Counted from the first letter of the stretch, positions 16,067 through 26,010 are shown. The stretch is 64,000 nucleotides of DNA from Flavobacterium shii (GCF_025847235.1 NZ_JAOZEW010000017.1:83844-147843); one strand, 5' to 3'. A program made the numbers and translations. The notes: a model not told the origin generated them from the sequence alone.

Positions 16067-17209
16067 ATGAAGGGTCTAATTGTTATTATATTATTTCTAA
16101 TGATCAATAGTTCAGGATGTGACGATAAACAAGAAGTAATTCGTTCTTTTTGTTATTGGAAAACAAATGCTTATTTTGATAATGAAGAAGATACAATTTG
16201 TAAGAATTTGAATTTAAAACATATGTATGTTCGTTTTTTTGATGTTGACTGGAATCCATATACTAAAGAACCGCTTCCGGTAGCAACGATAAGACAAATA
16301 GATTTTAATGAAAATGATCTTGATATTACGCCAAGTGTTTTTATTACCAATGATGTCGTTTTGCAATCTAATAAAGCACAATTGGATAGTTTGGCTATAC
16401 GTATCCAAAAAAGGATAAAGGAAATTGGGGAGAGTTATATTATCCGTAAAGCAGAGGCAAAGGCGGGTAAAATTGTATATTCGGATTACGATAAACAAAA
16501 AGGAGAATCCAAAAAAAGATTGAATTTCGACTCCATAAGAGCAATCGAATTAGCAAAGCTAAAACCTTATTTTAATGAGATTTTAGTAGATTGTGATTGG
16601 ACAGAAAAATCCAAAGACAATTATTTTTATTTACTAAAACAAATTAAATCAGAATTTAAAAATTCCAAATTAGCGGCAACCATAAGGTTATGGCAATATA
16701 AATATTCTGAAAAAGCTGGAATTCCACCTGTGGATAGAGGATTATTGATGTGTTATAATTTATCAAGTCCCAATGATTATAAAACCAAGAATTCTATTGG
16801 AACAAGTGATGAATTGGCAAAATATATAACCCATAGTGATTATGAATTAGATCTAGATATTGCATTGCCTTTATATAGTTGGTCGGTAGTTTTTCGAGGG
16901 AATCAGTTTAAAGGGATTATATCAGATTATGATGAGTTTGTAAAAGATACTACACGATATAAAAAGGTAGCACCTAATAAGTATCTACTTCAAGATGATG
17001 TTTTAATAGGGCAGACTTACTTACGAAATGGAGATGAAGTAAGAATCGAAAAAATCTCAGATGAGGAGATAAACAAAATGATTTCGATTGTAAAAAATAG
17101 AATACCTATGGATAATCACACGAAAGTTACTTTCTTTTCGTTTGATAAAAAATACATTCATGATTATGGTGTTCAAAATATATCCGAGTATTATGCGCAT
17201 TTTCAGTAG
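16067..17209 (+). CDS. Uncharacterised secreted protein, probable lipoprotein
   Basis: The 380-residue product begins with a hydrophobic signal ending in SSGCDDK, a slightly atypical lipobox, so it is probably an exported lipoprotein. The rest is soluble, without recognisable domain motifs. A central part reads like a TIM-barrel-type hydrolase pattern (YFNEILVDCDWTEKSKDNY, LWQYKYSEKAG), but this is weak. Its 3' end overlaps the next gene by 17 bases, so the two are translationally coupled and probably function together. It is divergent from prmA. I cannot assign a role. Confidence 0.75.
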   Translation: MKGLIVIILFLMINSSGCDDKQEVIRSFCYWKTNAYFDNEEDTICKNLNLKHMYVRFFDVDWNPYTKEPLPVATIRQIDFNENDLDITPSVFITNDVVLQSNKAQLDSLAIRIQKRIKEIGESYIIRKAEAKAGKIVYSDYDKQKGESKKRLNFDSIRAIELAKLKPYFNEILVDCDWTEKSKDNYFYLLKQIKSEFKNSKLAATIRLWQYKYSEKAGIPPVDRGLLMCYNLSSPNDYKTKNSIGTSDELAKYITHSDYELDLDIALPLYSWSVVFRGNQFKGIISDYDEFVKDTTRYKKVAPNKYLLQDDVLIGQTYLRNGDEVRIEKISDEEINKMISIVKNRIPMDNHTKVTFFSFDKKYIHDYGVQNISEYYAHFQ

Positions 17210-19508
17210 TTTTATTTTATTATTTTTTTTTCAGGTTTCATTTGCTTGTGGTTGGTATGAATCGGCAGAAACAAGTCGATTGGCTTTATTTAAGTCAGAA
17301 AGAGAAGGATTTTTAAAACTGCGTTATTTTTGTTATTCGGCAAATAGTTTCCATGAAGTTAATATGGTTTCTAATAAAGATCAGGAATTAAATTGCTTAG
17401 AATGGCAAAAAAAAATAGGTAGTAAAGTAACAACAGATGATATTCATACAATTTTGTACGAAACAGATTCTGATCAATTTCAGGCTGCTTATCACACTAA
17501 TACGCTTAAGAAAGTATTTGCTAAAAATACTTTTATTGCAACTTTACTGCTTCCTAAAAATAAATCATTTTTTGATTATCTAGTATTTGCTAAACAATTA
17601 GAATATAATAATGTTCCAAACTCAAAATGGGAATCTTGGAATAGTATAAAAAGTTATCAGGAAAATGGTAATACAGTAGCGTTAGGAAGTTATAATCAGA
17701 AGATTTTAAAAGCAAAAGATTCTTTCTTAAAGCAACGTTATGCTTTTCTTATTTTAAGAGATCGTTTTTATAACTCAGATAAAGCCGAAGTTATACGTTT
17801 ATATGATACTTATTTTGCCGACAATAAGAATACAATTCTGGAACCTTGGGCTTTGTATTATAAAGCGTTGTGTATTGATGATTTCCCTCTTCAAAATTAT
17901 TTACTGAGCAAAGTTTTTGCTTCTTGCGATGATAAATCATACGCGGTAATGCTGCATTATAATTTCAAACAAACTGCTGCGACACTAAATTTGGCAAAAA
18001 ATGATGAGGAGCGAAATATGATTTTGATTCTCGAAAGTTTGCGAAATCCTGCGCCTGATTTAAAAACGATTAAAGAAGTTTATAAATTAAATTCAAACAG
18101 TGTTTATTTTAGCTTCCTGATCCAAAGAGAGATAAACAAACTCGAAGATTGGATTTTTACCCCAAAATATTCAGTTAATAAAGTTCCGGCAGTAAACTTC
18201 GATGAAATGAGCTGGTATGATAATTATGAAAAGGCAAAGGAAGAAAATTTCAATAAAGATACCTACTATTTAAGGCAATTGAGGGATTTTCTGATTTCTA
18301 TTCATGCTAAGGTTTCGGGAGAGCAAAAAGATTTTATGGCGTCGGCTATTGCTCAATTGTGTTTTATTGATGATGAAATTGATTTGGGGAAAAAATATGT
18401 TGCAATGATTTCTGATGAGGCAAATGCTTCGATTCAGATGCAAAAGAATATTCAATTGGCTTTGGTTGCATTGAAACAGGATAATTTACAGGATGAAAAA
18501 ACGCAGAATAAACTTTTTAATTATTTTAATGCCATAGAGGATTTAGTTGAAAACGATAATAGCTTGCTTAAAAATTTATATAGTTTGTATCGAATTGCTA
18601 GTAATGAGTTTTCTAAACAAGGAGATAAAGCTACGGCTGGTTTATTGTTTTTAAAATCCGATCTTAAAAAAGAAGGTTCGGACTCTTGGTATTATAATCC
18701 ATCATTTTATAGCTATACCGGCTATTTCGAAAGGTATGCAACTCTAGATGATATGGATAACTTAATTGCATTGTACCAAAAAGAAGATAAAACACCATTT
18801 GAAAAATATATTTGTGCGGGAACAACAGCGCCAGATGTAAATTTTTATAAAGATGTAAAAGGTACTATTGCTTTTAGAAAAAACAATCTGGCTATAGCTT
18901 ATCAGGTTTTTGCCAGTATGCCAGCTAGTTTTTGGCAAAAAAATTATGAGTATAGAAATTATCTTAACGAGAACCCATTTGTTCCTAAAGTTTTACAAAA
19001 GGAGAAAGAAAGAAAATTTAATTATCGTTTTAATAAAGCCGAATTTATAGCTAAACTTATCGAGTTAAAAAAGGAGAATACTGCAGCAAGTAATTTACAA
19101 TTGGCGCATGCTTATTTTAATGTTTCCTATTGGGGGAATTCCTGGATGATGCTGGCTTATGATTGGTCTTCTTCTGGTGGAGAAAACTATTCGGATTATG
19201 TATATGGAGAGGATAATCATGATGCCGAAATGAAATATCAGAATTCCAATTATTACAGATGTACACTGGCTAAAATGTATTACGAAAAGGTATTGGAATT
19301 ATCCAAAAATAAAGAAGAAAAGGCATTGGCTAGTTTGATGATTTTCGAATGTAATTATTATGACTATTACGGAATTTTTGCTATTTCGGATACAGAAAGA
19401 ATGCCGTTTAAATCGGGAGAAGAAATAACCGATTTTTATTCATTGTATAGTAAAACAAGAACATTCAAGCAGTATAATTGCCCGCTTTTAAAGGCATTTA
19501 TAAATTAG
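17193..19508 (+). CDS. Uncharacterised exported helical-repeat protein
   Basis: The 771-residue product has a signal peptide (FSSFILLFFFQVSFACG). I chose the ATG at 17193 because the signal begins there; an upstream in-frame TTG at 17142 would lengthen a poor N-terminus. Most of the mature part is helical with TPR-like spacing, for example AKMYYEKVLELSKNKEEKALASLMIFE written as helices near residues 705-735. No family was recognised. It overlaps the preceding lipoprotein gene by 17 bases; the pair forms an isolated two-gene operon that ends at a bidirectional terminator. Confidence 0.75.
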   Translation: MRIFSSFILLFFFQVSFACGWYESAETSRLALFKSEREGFLKLRYFCYSANSFHEVNMVSNKDQELNCLEWQKKIGSKVTTDDIHTILYETDSDQFQAAYHTNTLKKVFAKNTFIATLLLPKNKSFFDYLVFAKQLEYNNVPNSKWESWNSIKSYQENGNTVALGSYNQKILKAKDSFLKQRYAFLILRDRFYNSDKAEVIRLYDTYFADNKNTILEPWALYYKALCIDDFPLQNYLLSKVFASCDDKSYAVMLHYNFKQTAATLNLAKNDEERNMILILESLRNPAPDLKTIKEVYKLNSNSVYFSFLIQREINKLEDWIFTPKYSVNKVPAVNFDEMSWYDNYEKAKEENFNKDTYYLRQLRDFLISIHAKVSGEQKDFMASAIAQLCFIDDEIDLGKKYVAMISDEANASIQMQKNIQLALVALKQDNLQDEKTQNKLFNYFNAIEDLVENDNSLLKNLYSLYRIASNEFSKQGDKATAGLLFLKSDLKKEGSDSWYYNPSFYSYTGYFERYATLDDMDNLIALYQKEDKTPFEKYICAGTTAPDVNFYKDVKGTIAFRKNNLAIAYQVFASMPASFWQKNYEYRNYLNENPFVPKVLQKEKERKFNYRFNKAEFIAKLIELKKENTAASNLQLAHAYFNVSYWGNSWMMLAYDWSSSGGENYSDYVYGEDNHDAEMKYQNSNYYRCTLAKMYYEKVLELSKNKEEKALASLMIFECNYYDYYGIFAISDTERMPFKSGEEITDFYSLYSKTRTFKQYNCPLLKAFIN

Positions 19509-19538
19509 ATTATCTTAGAAAGGAACGCAGATTATGAT

Positions 19539-19645
19539 TTAACCGCAAAGCACGCAAAGTTTTTATAAGTAAGACTTTGTGAAATTGCAAAGTCCGCAAA
19601 GCTTTGTATTTTTTATATACTTGGCGTAAATCTTTGCGTGCTTTT
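19539..19645 (+). repeat. Dispersed repeat family 1, copy a, with inverted arms
   Basis: Starts TTAACCGCAAAGCACGCAAAG and continues with several GCAAAG units to CGCAAAGCTTTGT. It aligns over about 75 bases with the sequence at 63921-64000. The 13-base arm AAAGCACGCAAAG (19547-19559) is the exact reverse complement of 19632-19644, so the element can fold as a long hairpin. Confidence 0.7.
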
Positions 19646-19709
19646 AATCCAATGCAGAATCGAGGCATACTTTGCATTTAAACTATTTAGCTTAAGATAT
19701 AAAACAAAA

Positions 19710-19739
19710 AAAGAGCGATAAAATTAATTATCGCTCTTT
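19710..19739. terminator. Bidirectional terminator between convergent genes
   Basis: AAAGAGCGATAA (19710-19721) and TTATCGCTCTTT (19728-19739) form a perfect 12-bp stem with a 6-base loop, A-rich on one side and T-rich on the other. It serves the DUF349 gene on the minus strand and probably the plus-strand pair. Confidence 0.88.
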
Positions 19740-19761
19740 CTATTTATGCCTTTTAATAGAT

Positions 19762-21777
19762 TTAGTTGTTGTCTAAATTTCTTAATTGGTGTAATTTTTC
19801 TTTCCAAACGTCAAGGCTTTCTTTATGGAGAGCAATGTTTTTGCGAACTTCAAGAACTATTGAGTTTTCTTTTTTAGCATTTTTCGTATTGGTAAAAAAC
19901 TGAATATTATTTTCTAATTGGAAAATTTCGTTTTGTACTTCTTCGATTTTACGCATTAAGAAAATTTTCTCGTTGTCTAATTTTCTCGTATCGTTACTTT
20001 CAGATAAATTATCAATTCTATTTGAGAATCGAATCATTTCTGTTTCTTTTTTGCTTAAGCTTAATTTTTCAAAAAGAGCATCTAGAATCTTATTGAATTT
20101 ACCTTCGATGTGACGTCTAGGGAAAGGAACTTTTCCTAGGCTTTTCCATGTCTCGATGTGTAATTTTATAGCATCAAGATCTATTTTATGATCGCCCGTA
20201 AGCTGGAACTCTCTTAATGTTTCTAAGTATGCCTTTTTTTGATCAAATGATGCCATTTCATCACCATTCTCTTCGTTTTTGTGCTCTTTTAGTTTATCAA
20301 AATAGCTGTTACAAGCATCTTTGAATTCTTTCCAGATTTTGTCTGAATATTTTCTGGGAACGTGACCAATCTGTTTCCATTCTTCCTGAATTTTTTTCAT
20401 TACAGGAGTAGTCGATTCATAATCGGTACTTTCTTGTAGTTCTTTTGCTTTGGCTACCAAAGCCATTTTTTTGTTTAAATTGTCGTTTTGATCTTTTTTA
20501 ATGTCTTTATAAAATGAATTTTTAAAAGTATTAAAATTTCTAACGGCAGTTTTAAATGCAGTCCATGTAGCTTCGTTTACATCCGAAGGAACTTTTCCCG
20601 CTGCAAAAAATGCAGTACGCAAAGCTTCCACTTTTTCTATTTGAAGTAACCATAAAGAATGAGTGTTTACCTTTTCGGTTGCAAGAACTTCAATTTGCGC
20701 AATAATATCTTTTTTAACGGCTAGATTTTCTAATTCAGAACCTCTGATGTTTTCAAATAAAACTTCGCGTTTATCATGGATTTTTTTAGTCAATTCACTA
20801 AACTTATTCCATATTTCATCACGGTGTTCTTTGGAAACAGGACCGATATCTTCTTTCCAGATTCTGTGTAAATCTTGTAACTCTCTAAAGGCTTTGTTTA
20901 CATCAGCTTCATTTACTAATTCTTCTACACGTGCAACAATTTTTTGTTTTTGCTCAAGATTGTATTTAAAATCCAAATCTCTTGCTTCGCGATCCAAGTG
21001 TAAGTAATCATAAAAATTCTCTACATGAAAATGGTAATTATTCCAAACATGATTGTATTTATCTTTTGGAATTGGACCAGCATTTTTCCATCTTTCTCTT
21101 AATTCATTAAAATGTTTAAGAGTATCTTTTATGTTTTCTTGTGGATTTATAAGCTCTTTTAATTCCTCTACAATAGCCAATCTGTTTTCTAAATTTGTTT
21201 TTAGATTGGTTTGCAGGCTTTTAAAATGTGTATTTCTGTGATCTCTGAATATATTGTAATATTCGTCAAATTTTGTTTTTAATGGAGAATGATATTGAAA
21301 TTCTTCGTTTGGATCTTGATTTTCAGCATTGAATTCTTCTCTTTTTTCTTCGATAAGATGATTGTACTGTAGTAAAAACGATTTTTTAATCTCTTCAATG
21401 TGTTCTTTTACATACATAACTTTATCTGATGAAACTAATTTTTTTAGTTCAGCAACAAGTTCGTCAAGAGAAAAAGTATTATAATCTTGCATCGGAATGT
21501 CATGGCGCTCTTTTAGCGTTTCATCTTCACTCTCGGCTGCATTAGAATTGGTTATTGCATCAAGCGCTGTTTGATTTTGAGTTTCAACAACAGCTTCTGT
21601 ATCCGATAATTCTTCCTCAGAAAGAGTTATTGTATTTTCAGATTCCAATACCGTGTTTTCTGCTTCATTGTTTTCAATTTCTACCGAAACAGTTTCATTG
21701 TTTTCAATAGAATTCGCAGATCCATTTTCTAATTTTCCATCTGCATCTTGCAGGTTATCATTCTTTTCTTCTAACAT
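19762..21777 (-). CDS. DUF349 domain-containing protein
   Basis: The 671-residue cytoplasmic protein has an acidic, low-complexity N-terminus (residues 1-90) followed by five copies of the DUF349 helical repeat. Each copy is marked by a W-x-x-x-G-x-(V/I)-(P/S) turn: WKNAGPIPKD, WKEDIGPVSKE, FFAAGKVPSD, WKQIGHVPRK and WKSLGKVPFP. The last 80 residues are a predicted coiled coil (EKIFLMRKIEEVQNEIFQLE). DUF349 proteins are common in Flavobacteriia; their role is not established. The gene stands alone. The nearest upstream promoter-like sequence (TATCTTTC) deviates from the consensus by one base. Confidence 0.9.
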   Translation of the reverse strand: MLEEKNDNLQDADGKLENGSANSIENNETVSVEIENNEAENTVLESENTITLSEEELSDTEAVVETQNQTALDAITNSNAAESEDETLKERHDIPMQDYNTFSLDELVAELKKLVSSDKVMYVKEHIEEIKKSFLLQYNHLIEEKREEFNAENQDPNEEFQYHSPLKTKFDEYYNIFRDHRNTHFKSLQTNLKTNLENRLAIVEELKELINPQENIKDTLKHFNELRERWKNAGPIPKDKYNHVWNNYHFHVENFYDYLHLDREARDLDFKYNLEQKQKIVARVEELVNEADVNKAFRELQDLHRIWKEDIGPVSKEHRDEIWNKFSELTKKIHDKREVLFENIRGSELENLAVKKDIIAQIEVLATEKVNTHSLWLLQIEKVEALRTAFFAAGKVPSDVNEATWTAFKTAVRNFNTFKNSFYKDIKKDQNDNLNKKMALVAKAKELQESTDYESTTPVMKKIQEEWKQIGHVPRKYSDKIWKEFKDACNSYFDKLKEHKNEENGDEMASFDQKKAYLETLREFQLTGDHKIDLDAIKLHIETWKSLGKVPFPRRHIEGKFNKILDALFEKLSLSKKETEMIRFSNRIDNLSESNDTRKLDNEKIFLMRKIEEVQNEIFQLENNIQFFTNTKNAKKENSIVLEVRKNIALHKESLDVWKEKLHQLRNLDNN

Positions 21778-22137
21778 TTTTTCAATGTATAAGGTTTTTA
21801 CTTTAAATCTAGTGCGAAAGATAGTAAAGGTGTATCAAAATACAAAATAAAACCATTATTTATAGTGTAAATAAGTTTAAAATTCTTGTTAATCATCTGT
21901 AATTGAGGGTGAAAAAGGTGTTTTTGATGTTGCGAAATATTCAGATTACAATTGTTTTTTTTGCATAAAGTTATTTTTAGGCTGTTTTATGCCCGAAAAT
22001 CGTTTTACAATTGCCTGATAACTTTTGTTCTATTTTTTAATTTACGTTATTGTGTTTCAGGAGTATAATCCAAATGTAATATCCCAGACTTCATTGGGAA
22101 TTGTTGTAATTACAGAGATTGTCTGAAAAAGGGGTAT

Positions 22138-22187
22138 GGATTAAACAGATTCGCATAGGTGAAGACGTAGATAAAAACGGATTTTTA
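22138..22187 (+). repeat. Dispersed repeat family 2, left-half copy
   Basis: GGATTAAACAGATTCGCATA and what follows match GGATTAAACGAATTCGCTTA at 28009-28028 through to the ACGGATTTTT end. Confidence 0.6.
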
Positions 22188-22327
22188 AAAACAACAAGCG
22201 GAATCCGTTTTAATCTGCATTTTTGCTTTTGTAAATCCGCGTCATCCGCGTTCAAATAAGTGAGAAATTTTCAGGAGTAACTCGGCAATAAGAAGAATAA
22301 AAACTTTGCGGAATAATCGTAAATAAA

Positions 22328-22357
22328 AAAGACCACAATCTTGTAATTGTAGTCTTT
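22328..22357 (-). terminator. Terminator of aroE
   Basis: AAAGACCACAAT and ATTGTAGTCTTT pair with one mismatch around a 6-base loop, with T-rich sequence following on the minus strand. It lies 22 bases after the aroE stop. Confidence 0.78.
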
Positions 22358-22379
22358 AATATTCTTAGGTAGTGTTTCT

Positions 22380-23129
22380 TTATTTATTCCAGATTTTCCA
22401 TGCTTTCTCGGCTTGGAAAATTAGCATATCGTATCCGTTTTTTATTACGGCTCCATTTTCTTTAGCCTTTCTAAGAAATGTAGTTTCTTCTGGATTGTAG
22501 ATTAAATCGTAAGCAATATGCTTTTTTGTAAAAAACTCGTACGGAATATCTGGACAAGCTTCGATATTTGGGCTTGTACCAACGGGTGTACTATTGATTA
22601 TGATTTGATAATTATCGAAAGTCGTTGCATTGATTAAAGTGTAATCAATTATGTTTTCTTTGGCTTCACGAGATACAAATGTATATGGTATACCTAATTC
22701 ATCTAAGGCAAAAGCAACTCCTTTGGAAGCCCCACCAGTACCCAAAATCAAGGCTTTCTTATGGTGTGCTTTTAATAAAGGTTTAAGCGATTTCTTGAAA
22801 CCATAATAATCGGTGTTGTAGCCTTTTAATTTTCCTTTTTTTGTGAATCTTATAGTGTTTACAGCACCGATTAATGTAGCTTTTTTTGATAGTTTATCTA
22901 AAAAAGGTAGTACTTGTTCTTTGTAAGGAATCGTTACATTCAATCCTTTTAAATCGGGATTGTCTTTTATTAATGCTGTTAAAAAGTTAATCTGCGGAAT
23001 ATCAAAATTTTCATAACTGCATCCTTTAAAATACTCGTTGTTGAATTTTTCAGTAAAATAACCTTTCGAAAAAGAGTAACTAATGTTTTTTCCTAACAAG
23101 CCGAAACGCCTTTTTAAAATATCAATCAT
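22380..23129 (-). CDS. aroE: Shikimate dehydrogenase
   Basis: AroE reduces 3-dehydroshikimate to shikimate with NADPH in the aromatic amino acid pathway. The 249-residue product shows the SxS shikimate site (NISYSFSKGYF), NVTIPYKE, GAVNTI, KGYNTDYYGF, the nucleotide-binding loop LGTGGASKG and ING-type C-terminus (NGYDMLIFQA). The gene overlaps the 3' end of the TPR gene by 8 bases, so it is translationally coupled to it. Confidence 0.95.
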   Translation of the reverse strand: MIDILKRRFGLLGKNISYSFSKGYFTEKFNNEYFKGCSYENFDIPQINFLTALIKDNPDLKGLNVTIPYKEQVLPFLDKLSKKATLIGAVNTIRFTKKGKLKGYNTDYYGFKKSLKPLLKAHHKKALILGTGGASKGVAFALDELGIPYTFVSREAKENIIDYTLINATTFDNYQIIINSTPVGTSPNIEACPDIPYEFFTKKHIAYDLIYNPEETTFLRKAKENGAVIKNGYDMLIFQAEKAWKIWNK

Positions 23130-24525
23130 TATTGTTTTTATGTTTTGTAATATAATTTTGTACCGTTTTTTTTGTCCAAACCACTGGGAATAAGTCTTCG
23201 ATTAAAATATAGTTGTCAAAGTTTAATCGTAGTCCATTACTCAAATGGAATTTGGCTTTGGTATTGTCTTGTATCATAAAATATAATCCAGCCAAACGGT
23301 ATTCGACTTCATTTTCTTCAGGGAAATATTCGGATGCTTGTAATAATGTTTGAATAGCACTTTCGAACTCGCCTAAAAACTGAAGAATATCTACCCAAAA
23401 TAACCAGGTATCGAGTGCGTAATCTCCAAATTCTACTGCTTTACGGTAACCAAACTCCGCTTCTTCAAAAAAGTTCATTTGCTTGTTTATCGTCGCGTAA
23501 CGTTTCCAATACAAACGGTTTTGATTGTCGATTGTCAATGCTTTATTGACAAAGAACAATGCTTTTTGGAAGTTTTTCTGGCGTACATAAAAATCGGTTA
23601 TGGCAATCCATCCTTTGTCTAAAAGAGGATCTTCATGAACGGTTTTATTGTAATATTTTAATGCTAAAGCTTTATTGCCTAGTTTTTCGTAACATTTTCC
23701 TATTCTTAGTAATGCATACGATGTTGCATCATCAAGTTCGATGGTACGGTTGTAGCTTTCTATTGCCTCGGCATATTGTTTTAAACGTTCATAAGCTTTG
23801 GCTCTTTCCATGAAAGCACCAAGAAACTCATCGTCGATTAAGGTAGCATAATCAAAAGCACGTATTGCACTTTCGTATTCTTTTATGCCATAATGCAAGC
23901 GTCCGAGCTGATGCCAGGCGATTTCACTATAAGGGTTTTTGTTTATATATTGGTTTAAATAGGTAATAGCTTCTTGATTTTGGTCCAGGAACTCAAAACA
24001 ATACACTACGTTGTATAAGGCCGATTGGTCTTCTAAATCTTCTTCGAGACACTTGATGAAGTTATCTTTTGCCATTTCAAGATTGTCCATGAATAGATAT
24101 TCCATACCGATTAAATTATACACATCGGCAAAATCATCTGTATATTCCAAGGCGATTTTAAGCAGTTCGACTGCTTTCTCGTGTTGGTCTCTTTTGGAAT
24201 AGATGTTTGCTTTCTGGATGTAAATTTCCTCGTTGTTGGGTTCGATTGCATACAACTCGTTTAAAAGCTTTTCGGCTATCTCGAGTTTGTCGTCATACAC
24301 TAACATCTCTACTTGTACTAGTTTTAAGCCTGTAGATTTTGGATGTTGATCTAGTGCTAGTTTTAAGGCTTTTTTTGCTAAATTAGCCTTGCCTATGTCC
24401 AGATAGTGAAGGATAATCTCTTCAAATTCTTCTGAATCAAAAAAGAGTACTTTGTTAGTTTTTAACATGGACTCAAATTTGGATAGGGATAGGTTATAAT
24501 CTTCTTCTTCGTTGCTTAATTGCAT
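23122..24525 (-). CDS. Tetratricopeptide repeat protein upstream of aroE
   Basis: The 467-residue product has no signal peptide and is built of about ten TPR units. Examples are AIRAFDYATLIDDEFLGAF, AIESYNRTIELDDATSYALL and ALKYYNKTVHEDPLLDKGW. TPRs are scaffolds for protein-protein contact, so the protein is likely a cytoplasmic adaptor. Nothing links it chemically to the shikimate pathway, but the 8-base overlap with aroE means that both are made from one mRNA. No exact -7 element was seen before its ATG. Confidence 0.9.
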   Translation of the reverse strand: MQLSNEEEDYNLSLSKFESMLKTNKVLFFDSEEFEEIILHYLDIGKANLAKKALKLALDQHPKSTGLKLVQVEMLVYDDKLEIAEKLLNELYAIEPNNEEIYIQKANIYSKRDQHEKAVELLKIALEYTDDFADVYNLIGMEYLFMDNLEMAKDNFIKCLEEDLEDQSALYNVVYCFEFLDQNQEAITYLNQYINKNPYSEIAWHQLGRLHYGIKEYESAIRAFDYATLIDDEFLGAFMERAKAYERLKQYAEAIESYNRTIELDDATSYALLRIGKCYEKLGNKALALKYYNKTVHEDPLLDKGWIAITDFYVRQKNFQKALFFVNKALTIDNQNRLYWKRYATINKQMNFFEEAEFGYRKAVEFGDYALDTWLFWVDILQFLGEFESAIQTLLQASEYFPEENEVEYRLAGLYFMIQDNTKAKFHLSNGLRLNFDNYILIEDLFPVVWTKKTVQNYITKHKNNND

Positions 24526-24737
24526 ACTTTATTTTTTTGATATTAGCCTATTATAAATTTAGGCAACATGTTTTTGTTTTGTGGGGAGAGAAGGAATTGT
24601 TGTGAACAATTTAATTAACAATATTTGCAGCGTATAGAATCAGTTTTTATGTGAAGCTTTTTTTAAACTGAAGTTATTTTTAATTCTTAAATATTCTGTT
24701 GTCAACGATATGCTTTAGCCCAGATAAAAGCGATATC

Positions 24738-24800
24738 CTTTTGTTTTTTTCTTTAAAAAAACAAAAGATAAAGCGGATAGCTGGTCCCGACATTTCGGGA
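24738..24800 (-). terminator. Two adjacent hairpins after the aminotransferase gene
   Basis: CTTTTGTTTTTTT (24738-24750) pairs perfectly with 24755-24767 around CTTT. Next to it TCCCGA (24785-24790) pairs with TCGGGA (24795-24800) around CATT. Between them lies CGGATAGC (24774-24781), a core also seen upstream of kdsA. The set probably terminates the aminotransferase transcript and looks like a mobile intergenic element. Confidence 0.6.
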
Positions 24801-24804
24801 GCTC

Positions 24805-25998
24805 CTAATTATTCTTTTTGTTTAAAATTTCATCCATTACATTTAGGATTATGGCGCAACCTTCTCTTATTTCTTCTTCAGAAATTGTTAATGGAGGTGT
24901 AATTCTTACGGCACATCCTTCAAACAGTAACCAGAATAAAATGAGCCCTTTGTCCTGACAGGTTAAAATAACTTCGTTTGTTATTTCGGCACTTTCGGTC
25001 ATGGTGGCAAGCATTAATCCTCTTCCTCTAACTTCCTTAATCAAAGGATGTACCAAAAGTGATCGAAAGAGTTTTTCTTTTTCTAATGTTTCGGACATTA
25101 GGTTTGTCTCAGTAATTTCTTTCAAAGTCGCCAAACAGGCTGACGCAATGACAGGGTGTCCTCCAAAAGTGGTTATATGTCCGAGTTTTGGATTTTCGGT
25201 AAGCAGGTCCATTTTTTCTGCCGATGCTGTAAATGCTCCTACTGGCATTCCGCCTCCCATTCCTTTTCCCATAACTACGATATCGGGTACGACATCGTAA
25301 TTCTGGAAACCAAAAAGTTTTCCTGTTCGTCCAAATCCTGGTTGGATTTCGTCGACTATCATCATGGCTCCAACCTCATCACAGCGCTTACGCACTTTTT
25401 GAAGAAAGTTATCATGTGGTTCTATAAATCCTGCTCCTCCTTGAATTGTTTCTAATATAATTCCGGCTGTTTTGGTAGTTATTTTTTGTAAATCTTCTTC
25501 GTTGTTAAATGTAATGAAGTCTACATCGGGAATTAATGGTCTAAAGGCTTGTTTGCGCTCTTCGAATCCCATAACACTCATAGATCCCATTGTGTTACCA
25601 TGGTAGGCGTTATGACATGATATTAACTGGCTGCGACCTGTTGTTCTTCGGGCTAGTTTTAATGCACCTTCAATAGCTTCGGTTCCTGAGTTTACCAAAT
25701 AGGTTTTATTTAGTGATTCGGGAAGGAGAGAAGCCATGAGTTTGCAATACTCTACGGCTGGACTTTGTGAATATTCTCCGTAAACCATTACGTGCGAATA
25801 TTTGTCTAGCTGGTCTTTTATTGCCTGATTTACTCTTGGGTGTTGATGTCCTAGTGTACAGGCTGAAACGCCTGCTACGAAGTCTAAATATTTTTTATTA
25901 TTGGTGTCGTATATGTAGGATCCTATGGCGTGCGAAACTTCCATTCCTAAAGGATATGGTGATGTTTGTGCTTGGTATTTTATAAAGTCTGGATTCAT
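24805..25998 (-). CDS. Class III aminotransferase (PLP-dependent, aspartate aminotransferase superfamily)
   Basis: The 397-residue product has class III aminotransferase features: NSGTEAIEGALKLARR, VDEIQPGFGRTGKLF (Asp binding the PLP ring nitrogen), and the Schiff-base lysine in VMGKGMGGGMPVGAF. FAGVSACTLGHQHP marks the N-terminal substrate loop. Such enzymes move an omega-amino group from ornithine, acetylornithine or gamma-aminobutyrate; which substrate applies here is not decided by sequence. I chose the ATG at 25998 (MNPDFIKYQ) over 26019. No arginine genes are adjacent. It lies 149 bases after the OstA-like gene on the same strand. Confidence 0.85.
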   Translation of the reverse strand: MNPDFIKYQAQTSPYPLGMEVSHAIGSYIYDTNNKKYLDFVAGVSACTLGHQHPRVNQAIKDQLDKYSHVMVYGEYSQSPAVEYCKLMASLLPESLNKTYLVNSGTEAIEGALKLARRTTGRSQLISCHNAYHGNTMGSMSVMGFEERKQAFRPLIPDVDFITFNNEEDLQKITTKTAGIILETIQGGAGFIEPHDNFLQKVRKRCDEVGAMMIVDEIQPGFGRTGKLFGFQNYDVVPDIVVMGKGMGGGMPVGAFTASAEKMDLLTENPKLGHITTFGGHPVIASACLATLKEITETNLMSETLEKEKLFRSLLVHPLIKEVRGRGLMLATMTESAEITNEVILTCQDKGLILFWLLFEGCAVRITPPLTISEEEIREGCAIILNVMDEILNKKNN

Positions 25999-26010
25999 TT
26001 TTTTTCTTTT

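Larger units (their letters stand above)
21778..22379. other. Long intergenic region upstream of the DUF349 gene
   Basis: About 600 bases without a gene. Bases 22138-22187 hold a repeat related to 28006-28056 (family 2, left half). A second part near 22201-22260 (GAATCCGTTTTAATCTGC, AATCCGCGTCATCCGCG) is of the same kind. The aroE terminator is at 22328-22357. The AT-rich stretch next to the DUF349 start presumably carries its promoter. Confidence 0.6.
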
